Source: JAAYJR01 sp964545315 (GTDB taxonomy: Bacteria > Bacteroidota > Bacteroidia > Bacteroidales > Prolixibacteraceae). Taken from it: a stretch of DNA of 10,861 nucleotides. A program made the position numbers and the translations under genes. Positions 5,910 through 10,861 of the stretch are shown in pieces. Where the stretch lies: positions 1-10,861 of the forward strand of contig CAZJGI010000099.1 in the NCBI GenBank assembly GCA_964545315.1. The letters are read 5' to 3'. The notes under the pieces were generated by a model, which did not search any database, had not been told where the DNA came from, and saw only the letters and a program-made list of their open reading frames with translations. How positions within the stretch are numbered: position 1 is the stretch's first letter; every line of letters begins with the position of its first letter.

Positions 5910-6024
5910 CCGTGTCAATCCGTGTAATCCGTGGTTTATCCTCTCTGTGTTAATCCGTGTAATCTGTGGTTAATCTTCCTCCCTAATATTCCAATCTGTG
6001 TTAATCCGTGTAATCCGTGGTTAA
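5910..6024 (+). repeat. Three-copy intergenic repeat (cluster 2)
   Basis: The same 29-base core as at 2827-2959 starts at 5910, 5945 and 5996. Copy 3 differs from the best copy of cluster 1 (2879) only in its second base. Unlike cluster 1, spacing is irregular (35 and 51 bases), so the copies may have arisen separately. The cluster fills most of the gap between the STAS gene and the sugar transferase. Confidence 0.85.
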
Positions 6025-6053
6025 ATTTCTTCCTTCCTATTAAATTTTTTTCA

Positions 6054-6061
6054 TATCTTTA
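6054..6061 (+). promoter_or_regulatory. Possible -7 element of the sugar transferase gene
   Basis: TATCTTTA, followed by CA, matches TAnnTTTG at seven of eight positions and lies 24 bases before the ATG at 6085. No TTG is found at the proper distance upstream, so the call is tentative. Confidence 0.25.
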
Positions 6062-6084
6062 CACTGGTAATTAACAATGGTTCA

Positions 6085-6900
6085 ATGAGACGCTTCTACA
6101 ACCAGCTTTTAATAAACACATTAATTGCATTGGCTGTATATTCTTTTTCCGCCTGGTTTCATGAAGGAAATTTTATCTACAGCTTTACCAGATTTATCAA
6201 ACCGGGATTAATCTTCTACACCCTGCACATCTTCATATCCCTCGCCAACCGTAAATATGAATATGACGAAGTGCGTTACACCTACACGCAGTTCAACCGC
6301 ATCTATCTGCACACATGGATGCTCTCGACCGGCCTCTCGCTTCTCATACTGGTCACTTTCCAGATAGACTGGATATCCAGGCAGGTACTGCTGACAAATA
6401 TATTTGGATTGATCATTGCCGAATTTATCTTCATCACAATAATTGGCATCTTCAGGAAGTCAGTACCGGTGCGTGATCCTGATGAGATTGACACTGCCGG
6501 GGTAGTTGATATAGCAGCCCTGTATCCCGCAACCTCCCGTGAAGATCCTGAAAAGCAAAAAAAACAGGCATTAAAGATCATTCAGCGTGCCGGAGCTGAA
6601 TTGAAAAGCCTTATATCACAATATATTCATCTGGATACCGATAATACCCTGGTACTTAACACTGACACGATCGACGACATACTTGCTGCGCCATTTGATT
6701 TTTATCATAATGTTGTAAATATTCACAAAATAAATAACATCCGCTATATAAATAAATTCCTCGAGGCAGCCAACAGCCGTCTTCCAACAGATGGCATGAT
6801 CATGGTCAATGCAGAAACCAAAGACCAGCGGAAAGAGAGGATCATGGATAAATACCCGCCTCTGCTGAATATTTTTACTATATCGGTGATTACCTGGTAA
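6085..6900 (+). CDS. Sugar transferase, N-terminal part (frameshifted at 6872-6876)
   Basis: These 271 residues are the front part of a membrane-anchored initiating sugar transferase (PF02397 type with a Bacteroidota-specific N-terminus). Such enzymes move a sugar-phosphate from a UDP-sugar to undecaprenyl phosphate at the inner membrane, the first step of capsule or O-antigen assembly. Four membrane segments are seen at about 8-25, 36-54, 76-92 and 101-123. A soluble part follows, with NIHKINNIRYINKFLEAANS (212-231), a stretch I recall in these proteins. The last genuine residues are KYPPLLNIF. After a run of five T (6872-6876) the frame gives a short wrong tail ending in ITW and a stop. One extra T would restore YYIGDYLVMRVMPKIPLGKK and join it to the next piece. 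The break may be a base-calling error in the T run or a real mutation. The ATG at 6085 was chosen over ATG 6077, which stops after three codons. Confidence 0.75.
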   Translation: MRRFYNQLLINTLIALAVYSFSAWFHEGNFIYSFTRFIKPGLIFYTLHIFISLANRKYEYDEVRYTYTQFNRIYLHTWMLSTGLSLLILVTFQIDWISRQVLLTNIFGLIIAEFIFITIIGIFRKSVPVRDPDEIDTAGVVDIAALYPATSREDPEKQKKQALKIIQRAGAELKSLISQYIHLDTDNTLVLNTDTIDDILAAPFDFYHNVVNIHKINNIRYINKFLEAANSRLPTDGMIMVNAETKDQRKERIMDKYPPLLNIFTISVITW

Positions 6901-7148
6901 TGAGAGTTATGCCCAAGATACCGCTTGGCAAAAAGATATACTTTTTACTTACCAGGGGGAATAAACGCGTTATCAGCCGTGCCGAAGTGCTGGGCCGCCT
7001 TTACTCATGCGGTTTTGAGGTTATAACGGAGCAGATTCTCCAGGGCCGGCTTTATGTTGTCGGATGCAAAAAGAAACTGCCGGTCTTCAATACAGATGCA
7101 ACCTACGGCCCGCTGATCTACCTCAACCGTATCGGCAAAGGAGGAAAA
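6900..7148 (+). CDS. Sugar transferase, middle part (up to the N gap)
   Basis: The frame from 6900 continues the same protein: MRVMPKIPLGKKIYFLLTRG, then ISRAEVLGRLYSCGFEVITE, and YGPLIYLNRIGKGGK just before the gap. The last piece is the opening motif of the catalytic domain (GP-x-x-x-x-x-R-x-G-x-G-GK, normally followed by the K-M/F-R-T-M motif). The ATG at 6900 overlaps the upstream TAA, but it is an internal Met of the intact gene and not a true start. The catalytic Asp-Glu and Arg-containing motifs of PF02397 would lie in the missing sequence. Confidence 0.72.
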
Positions 7149-7248
7149 NNNNNNNNNNNNNNNNNNNNNNNNNNNNNNNNNNNNNNNNNNNNNNNNNNNN
7201 NNNNNNNNNNNNNNNNNNNNNNNNNNNNNNNNNNNNNNNNNNNNNNNN
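7149..7248. other. Assembly gap, exactly 100 N
   Basis: A round 100-base run of N is the usual placeholder for a scaffold gap of unknown size. Coding frame is not kept across it (codon phase 0 before, phase 1 after), so the real gap is not 100 bases. From the family's layout I would expect roughly 80 missing codons (about 250 bases), holding most of the sugar transferase catalytic core. Confidence 0.95.
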
Positions 7249-7449
7249 GAATTACAAGATAAACGTATAAAGTTCAAACCCGGGCTGATACCTCCGTTTT
7301 ATGCAGACATGCCCCAAACTCTTGAGGAGATAATGGCTTCAGAGATGAAGTACCTCGAAGCATACGAAAAATATCCCTTTAGAACAGATTTCAGATATTT
7401 CTTCATGGCTATTTTCAATATCCTTCTGAGAAAAGCCAGGAGCCAGTGA
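7249..7449 (+). CDS. Sugar transferase, C-terminal part (after the N gap)
   Basis: The frame from 7249 gives 66 residues to TGA 7447-7449: ELQDKRIKFKPGLIPPFYAD, then MPQTLEEIMASEMKYLEAYE and KYPFRTDFRYFFMAIFNILL. The KPGLIPP segment corresponds to the KPG(I/L)TG block of PF02397 sugar transferases. The following Y-E-x...D-x-R-Y-F...I-F-N-I-L corresponds to the Y...S-x-x-x-D-x-x-I-x-x-x-T-I end. It completes the gene that starts at 6085. Total length would be usual for the Bacteroidota version of this enzyme once the gap is filled. Confidence 0.78.
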   Translation, partial: ELQDKRIKFKPGLIPPFYADMPQTLEEIMASEMKYLEAYEKYPFRTDFRYFFMAIFNILLRKARSQ

Positions 7450-7680
7450 TATTATTGATTATGAGCTTGCCTTTTACAGGGAATCACCTTTCTCAGCCAG
7501 AACTTATGATTATGAATGCGAGCAGTCATGACGTTTGTGGAGCTGTATCGCAAGAAAAACAAGACGAAGGAAGACAGGGAGAGAATTTTAAAAAATTTTC
7601 AATAATGCTTATATCATTCTCTTAAGTAAAAACCTATTTAAATATACATCGCCCATAATGGACATTTCACTCAGGTAGTT
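7450..7680. other. Intergenic tail with unassigned short coding-like frames
   Basis: Between the sugar transferase stop and the convergent nucleotidyltransferase stop are two short frames that look more protein-like than random. One (7430-7531) contains DIIDYELAFYRESPFSARTY and ends in EQS-TGA, with no ATG start. The other (ATG 7528-7605) reads MTFVELYRKKNKTKEDRERI to LKNFQ and overlaps the first by ATGA. They could be remains of one gene joined by an indel, but I do not recognise it. No clear bidirectional terminator is visible. Confidence 0.3.
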
Positions 7681-8790
7681 TTACTTTCCTGCCAGTTTCC
7701 TGAAATATTGTATAAGAGCCTCCCGGCTTCCAATTTTTTTCAGGATATAATACCTTGAATATTTACTAAAGGGAGCTGTTGCAAACAAGAGCAATATCTT
7801 GACAATCCGCTCAAAATTGTATACCAGCCTTAAATAGCAGGAAAAAATCTTCGGATGATCCTGGAGATATTCGGTTTGCCTCTTAAAGCGGCGGACTGAA
7901 GGGGAGTTGGTATGCTCCGGCCATTCAGAGTCATTAAACACAGCCGAGACATAATAGCAATAGGCATTAAATTTATTATTGTATTTCCTGAGAACCGGAC
8001 GGATATCGGAAACCGGGTGGTTTTTGGAGATCAGATAAAAATCGTACAATCCTTTCATTATCAGTGACCGGTAACGAAACTCACGGTCGTGCACCTGGTC
8101 ATGGATGAAGTTAAGGATCATCTGGTGTTTTGGCGCCATGATCCACGCCCCTTCTACTCCGCTTTTCTGCTTTTCTGAGATGATATCCTTTACCGGCATT
8201 AGCTTATTAAATTTTGCCGGCAGCGGAGTGCTGTGCAGTTCAATGAAAGCAACAGCCTTAGGATGGTAAAAACCCGGCAGGTGGTGATGCCCTTCAAAAT
8301 CCTCCGGCTTATCCTCTGCATCATTCAGGTATCCGTTATCAAGAAGCACTGATGCTGCCTCATGAATATAAGGCGCCGGCACCATAATATCGATATCAGT
8401 CATCATTCGGTCGCCCTTATCATGATAAAGTCCCTGCATCAAGTGCCCCACCCCCTTCAGGAATATCGGCTCAATCCCTTGGGCATTAAATAATTTAGTG
8501 ATATCTCCTGCCTGGCTCAAAATTTCCTCATTCCGCTCATAGTTGAGAGTATAAATCTTTTCCAGGTATTCCGAAAGATCATCAGGTATAATATGAAGAA
8601 GGCCGTGCCTCTTAAAAGCAGAATAAAGCGCCGGCAGTACCAAATGATGGCTCCCCATCAACACAAACCTCTCCCACTGCACAACACCCTCTTTAACAGC
8701 ACTTTTTACTTTGTCCACTGCCAAAGGATCATCATCCATCGCCAGGCATTTTCCTATGAAATAAAAGAGTTCAGAAGCATTCATTGCCAT
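7681..8790 (-). CDS. Nucleotidyltransferase family protein (PF14907-like)
   Basis: About 369 residues from ATG 8790. The frame is open further, to a TTG at 8805, but ATG 8790 or ATG 8784 (MNASELFYFIGKCL) is the likelier start. Residue numbers here are from 8790. The DNA polymerase beta-like nucleotidyltransferase core is PIFLKGVGHLMQGLY (108-122), followed by GDRMMTDIDIMVP (126-138) with metal-binding D132 and D134, and IELH (183-186) with the third acidic residue E184. This matches the uncharacterised nucleotidyltransferase family PF14907 (NTP_transf_5). PF14907 members often sit in polysaccharide biosynthesis clusters, which agrees with the convergent sugar transferase. The C-terminal part is helical and basic, including a hydrophobic FERIVKILLLFATAPF stretch. 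No signal peptide is present. The molecule it nucleotidylates is unknown. Confidence 0.8.
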   Translation of the reverse strand: MAMNASELFYFIGKCLAMDDDPLAVDKVKSAVKEGVVQWERFVLMGSHHLVLPALYSAFKRHGLLHIIPDDLSEYLEKIYTLNYERNEEILSQAGDITKLFNAQGIEPIFLKGVGHLMQGLYHDKGDRMMTDIDIMVPAPYIHEAASVLLDNGYLNDAEDKPEDFEGHHHLPGFYHPKAVAFIELHSTPLPAKFNKLMPVKDIISEKQKSGVEGAWIMAPKHQMILNFIHDQVHDREFRYRSLIMKGLYDFYLISKNHPVSDIRPVLRKYNNKFNAYCYYVSAVFNDSEWPEHTNSPSVRRFKRQTEYLQDHPKIFSCYLRLVYNFERIVKILLLFATAPFSKYSRYYILKKIGSREALIQYFRKLAGK

Positions 8791-8979
8791 AAAAATAAGC
8801 TGCAAGGTAGGGATTTTTCAGGAATATTATACTTTGGTTTTTGCTACAGCAAAAGATAAAACAAAGCCCGAAACAGGCAAGTTTTCCATCACATCCTAAA
8901 TACATACGTAAATTAAAAATTGTGGTTAATTTATAAAACGATAAAGTCCCTGGGACATAGGTTTCATTCAAAAAATTCA
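8791..8979. other. Upstream region of the nucleotidyltransferase gene
   Basis: The first part holds a small palindrome (8839-8854) and presumably the minus-strand promoter. From about 8856 to 8979 I find only AT-rich sequence and a short GTCCC-T-GGGAC palindrome (8946-8956). A frame crossing this region on the minus strand (8771-9103) is driven by the repeat array and is not supported. Confidence 0.4.
8839..8854. promoter_or_regulatory. Perfect 7-bp-arm palindrome upstream of the nucleotidyltransferase gene
   Basis: TTTTGCT-AC-AGCAAAA is a perfect inverted repeat about 50 bases before the ATG at 8790. Read on the minus strand it lies just before a TATAAT sequence, so it could be an operator near the promoter. 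A 2-base centre is too tight for a good RNA hairpin, which favours a DNA site if it has any role. Confidence 0.3.
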
Positions 8980-9168
8980 CGTTCCACCCTTTGCGTAAAC
9001 CATTCTTACGTTTCGCCTGTCGCGCGAATCCTCTTTTCGTTGCGTCCGTTGCGTGATCATTTCTTACGTTGCGCACGTTGCGTGAAACCTTTTCGTTGCG
9101 CACGTTGCGTGATCATTTCTTACGTTGCGCACGTTGCGTGAAATCTTTTCATTGCGTCCGTTGCGAGA
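8980..9168 (+). repeat. Seven-unit short tandem array, 27-29 bp period
   Basis: A 19-base unit (consensus CGTTGCGCACGTTGCGTGA) starts at 8980, 9009, 9038, 9067, 9094, 9123 and 9150. The units are separated by 8-10 bases of T-rich filler that is itself repeated (TCATTTCTTA twice, AA[CT]CTTTT twice). The unit is internally a repeat of CGTTGCG. A higher-order 56-base copy is seen: 9047-9094 and 9103-9150 differ at a single base. The two outer-left units are the most diverged. It belongs, as I recall, to a CTTTGCG/CGTTGCG-type intergenic repeat family of Bacteroidota. Confidence 0.85.
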
Positions 9169-9185
9169 ACCTTTTTTTTGAGATT

Positions 9186-9226
9186 ATGAAACAAGCATGA
9201 TTGTATAATCGCACAATAGTATGATT
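9186..9226 (+). repeat. Left 41-bp direct repeat flanking the MNT/HEPN cassette
   Basis: Begins ATGAAACAAGCATGATTGTA and matches 9957-9997 at about 34 of 41 positions in the same orientation. The first 21 bases differ at only two positions. It lies between the tandem array and the promoter of the nucleotidyltransferase antitoxin. Confidence 0.7.
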
Positions 9227-9262
9227 AATTCAGGAATACCGGAAATTTTATAAATTTATATA

Positions 9263-9293
9263 TTTGTCAGTTATAAATGAATCGATAAATTTG
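9263..9293 (+). promoter_or_regulatory. Promoter of the MNT/HEPN operon
   Basis: TTTG (9263-9266), 19 bases, TAAATTTG (9286-9293): both boxes match the Bacteroidota sigma consensus exactly and the spacing is ideal. Transcription should begin near 9300, leaving a leader of about 17 bases to the ATG at 9317. This is the best promoter in the window. Confidence 0.75.
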
Positions 9294-9316
9294 CAATAAG
9301 AAAATAATATAAAAAT

Positions 9317-9616
9317 ATGCTGAGTTCAAACGACATACTTTATTTTTTACGGCATAATAAGCCTTATATCTGCGATCAATTCTATTGCTCACAGATTGGT
9401 TTGTTTGGCTCATTTGCAAGGAACGAACAAACAGAGGATAGTGATATTGATATCCTTGTTCGTTTCCGGGACGATGCCCCTGATCTGTATAGCCTGGAAA
9501 TAGCACTGAAAGAATACCTTAAAAAACAATTTAAAAAGGAAATTGATATTTGTTCTGAAAAGTGGATCAGGCCTGTTTTTAAACCGCTGGTGTTAAAAGA
9601 TGCAATATATGCTTAA
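9317..9616 (+). CDS. mntA: MNT-type nucleotidyltransferase antitoxin
   Basis: A 99-residue minimal nucleotidyltransferase. The active site is IGLFGSFARNEQTEDSDIDI (27-46): G31-S32, ten residues, D43-x-D45, the exact GSX10DXD motif, and the third acidic residue is probably D77 in KKEIDIC. In characterised MntA/HepT pairs, MntA inactivates the toxin by adding AMP to a tyrosine in the toxin's active-site motif. All required residues are present here, so the enzyme is likely active. It is the first gene of a two-gene operon with a consensus promoter, and its end overlaps the HEPN gene by 17 bases. Flanking direct repeats suggest that the pair was acquired as a unit. The symbol is given by family analogy. 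Confidence 0.85.
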   Translation: MLSSNDILYFLRHNKPYICDQFYCSQIGLFGSFARNEQTEDSDIDILVRFRDDAPDLYSLEIALKEYLKKQFKKEIDICSEKWIRPVFKPLVLKDAIYA

Positions 9617-9950
9617 CAAAGATTATTATTTATTGCTCTCAATGCTTGAGACAGTTGAAAAAATAATCCTTTTCAGCTCATCATATAAAACTGCAGAAGA
9701 ATTTTACGATAATGTCAGGGATTTCGATGCTGCAATGATGAATTTTATTGTAATTGGTGAGACTGTTGGTAAACTGTCAGAAGATTTGAAAAATAAAAAT
9801 CCGACAATAAACTGGAATAAAATATATGGATTACGAAATATTCTGGCCCATCACTATTTTGGTATCAATGTAGATCTTATTTGGCAAATCATCCAGAATG
9901 ATATTCCCTTGCTTAAGCAGGAATTATTAAAACTTGTAACCCAAAATTAA
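9600..9950 (+). CDS. hepT: HepT-like HEPN ribonuclease toxin (DUF86)
   Basis: A 116-residue all-helical HEPN protein of the DUF86/HepT type. The catalytic motif is RNILAHHY (79-86), giving R79-x4-H84-x-Y86, the RX4HXY signature of HEPN RNases; Y86 is the tyrosine AMPylated by MntA in studied pairs. The conserved stretch FIVIGETVGKLSEDLK (49-64) is also typical. Released toxin cleaves RNA and stops growth. The ATG at 9600 overlaps the antitoxin end; a second ATG at 9609 (MLNKDYY) is equally possible and would shorten the overlap to 8 bases. Nothing looks truncated, so this should be a working toxin-antitoxin system. Confidence 0.85.
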   Translation: MQYMLNKDYYLLLSMLETVEKIILFSSSYKTAEEFYDNVRDFDAAMMNFIVIGETVGKLSEDLKNKNPTINWNKIYGLRNILAHHYFGINVDLIWQIIQNDIPLLKQELLKLVTQN

Positions 9951-9956
9951 TAATAT

Positions 9957-9997
9957 ATGAAACGAGCATGATTGTAAAATCACAAAAAAGAAAGATT
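9957..9997 (+). repeat. Right 41-bp direct repeat flanking the MNT/HEPN cassette
   Basis: Begins ATGAAACGAGCATGATTGTA six bases after the HEPN stop codon and matches 9186-9226 at about 34 of 41 positions in the same orientation. The two copies enclose the promoter and both genes. Confidence 0.7.
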
Positions 9998-10048
9998 GAA
10001 ACATGTGCGAGTTCCATCTCATACCGTATAAATAATCAATTTAATGAG

Positions 10049-10861
10049 ATGAAAACAAAATTTAGCCTTTACTTAATCATTGCTATCCTGGTTCTTACAA
10101 CAAACTGCACGAAAGACAAAAATGAAGTAGGTGAAGCTCCGGATTTACCAGCTTTAGAAACCATGGCGCTCGATTTTTCAACTTTTACAGACAATGAAAA
10201 ATCAGGAAGCTTAAAAAGCACTGCCGTAGTTCAGCCTTCAGTGAACTTTGGTGTTGCGTACCTGACAGTTTCAGTATGGAACAGCCTTCTTTTTACAAAT
10301 CTGGTTATTCCGGTGGTTGCCTACGAATACTCTTTTTCCAGTCTTCCTGCGTATATTGGGGATAACAAATGGGAATGGTCTTATACCTTAGGAGGAGAAT
10401 ACTCTTCATTTTCAGCCATACTTACAGGAGAAAAAAGAACAGAAGATATTAAATGGGAAATGAGGGTTTCCAATGCCGGGACAAACGGATTCTCTGATTT
10501 TCTGTGGTTTGAGGGAACCTCTAAAATTGATGGTTCAGAAGGTCAGTGGATATTGTACCACAGTCCGGCATTTCCCGAAAAGGTTATTACTATTGACTGG
10601 AAAGCTTCAGGAGATGTAATTAACAATGTAAAATATTCTTATGTAAGAGAACAGGACAACGACAGAAATACAGATTCCTTTAATGGCAGCACACTTGAAT
10701 ATGGAGTTGACGATAATGCAGGCTTTTTTTATTACTATATCCACTATTACAATAAGCAAGAGTCAGAATTCGTGGATGTGAACATAGAACTAAATAAATC
10801 CGATTATTCCGGCCGGATAAAATCAACAAACTGGTTTGGAGGAAATACAGACTGGCATTGC
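10049..10861 (+). CDS. Putative surface lipoprotein, 3' end outside window
   Basis: The frame is open for 271 codons from ATG 10049 to the end of the window. The N-terminus MKTKFSLYLIIAILVLTTNC is a lipoprotein signal peptide: a short basic start, a hydrophobic core, and a lipobox-like LTTNC with Cys20 as the likely lipidated residue. The -1 Asn is not the textbook G/A/S but occurs in this phylum. TKDKNE after the cysteine is charged, consistent with the lipoprotein export signals of Bacteroidota that lead to the cell surface. The rest is rich in Y, W, S, N and short beta-type segments, for example WEWSYTLGGEYSSFSAI (about 111-127) and GFFYYYIHYYNKQES. It looks like a secreted beta-sheet protein, but I recognise no family. 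An earlier ATG at 10044 stops after two codons. It is probably a separate transcript from the HEPN gene, 98 bases upstream. Confidence 0.75.
   Translation, partial: MKTKFSLYLIIAILVLTTNCTKDKNEVGEAPDLPALETMALDFSTFTDNEKSGSLKSTAVVQPSVNFGVAYLTVSVWNSLLFTNLVIPVVAYEYSFSSLPAYIGDNKWEWSYTLGGEYSSFSAILTGEKRTEDIKWEMRVSNAGTNGFSDFLWFEGTSKIDGSEGQWILYHSPAFPEKVITIDWKASGDVINNVKYSYVREQDNDRNTDSFNGSTLEYGVDDNAGFFYYYIHYYNKQESEFVDVNIELNKSDYSGRIKSTNWFGGNTDWHC

Noticed and set aside
6303..6581. 92-codon minus-strand open frame
   Set aside because: It is the shadow of the sugar transferase, whose membrane helices and family motifs are clear on the plus strand.
6900..7148. A separate gene starting at ATG 6900 that overlaps the previous stop (TAATG coupling)
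   Set aside because: The peptide continues the sugar transferase exactly after a one-base correction, so the overlap is a by-product of the frameshift.
8771..9103. 110-codon minus-strand open frame and the plus-strand frame at 8920-9141
   Set aside because: Both run through the CGTTGCG array and gain their length from repeated RNVRNVRN/RCARCV-like peptides; no family resemblance.
8980..9168. CRISPR-like appearance of the tandem array
   Set aside because: The 8-10-base fillers are too short for spacers and are themselves repeated, and no cas gene is present.

Overview
The window looks like a piece of a draft or metagenome-derived Bacteroidota chromosome, probably of the Bacteroidales/Marinilabiliales type. 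The evidence is protein content typical of that phylum (DUF354 and sugar-transferase capsule genes, a hicBA of the Bacteroidetes kind, a short lipoprotein signal), near absence of Shine-Dalgarno sequences, promoters of the TTTG / TAnnTTTG type, and two families of short intergenic repeats that I recall as common in this phylum. A run of exactly 100 N (7149-7248) marks a scaffold gap.

Layout. 1-1210: end of a surface-polysaccharide operon (3' end of a left-handed beta-helix acyltransferase overlapping a DUF354 glycosyltransferase-like gene). 1309-1929: hicB-hicA toxin-antitoxin pair on the minus strand. 2321-2698: VanZ-like membrane protein. 2827-2959: three copies of a 29-bp intergenic repeat. 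3025-4409: a polysaccharide deacetylase bracketed by two related RelB-like antitoxin genes. The first has a single nonsense codon; the second is intact but its RelE-type toxin is cut off after about 13 codons. 4541-5823: an AT-rich two-gene cassette, a STAS-like/GHKL ATPase followed by a DUF4325 STAS-like protein. 5910-6024: three more copies of the 29-bp repeat. 6085-7449: one polymerising-type sugar transferase gene, broken by a one-base frameshift and by the scaffold gap. 7681-8790: nucleotidyltransferase of the PF14907 type on the minus strand. 8980-9168: seven-unit short tandem array. 9317-9950: MntA/HepT (MNT-HEPN) toxin-antitoxin pair under an excellent promoter and flanked by 41-bp direct repeats. 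10049-end: start of a lipoprotein.

Reading. Acyltransferase, DUF354, deacetylase, sugar transferase, nucleotidyltransferase and perhaps VanZ fit one job, building and modifying a capsule or O-antigen-like glycan. They are interspersed with four toxin-antitoxin loci or their remains and with repeats, so this is a high-turnover accessory stretch. The most system-like unexplained unit is the ATPase/STAS pair, which resembles a partner-switching (SpoIIAB/SpoIIAA-like) switch with no sigma factor nearby. It begins where a toxin gene is truncated.
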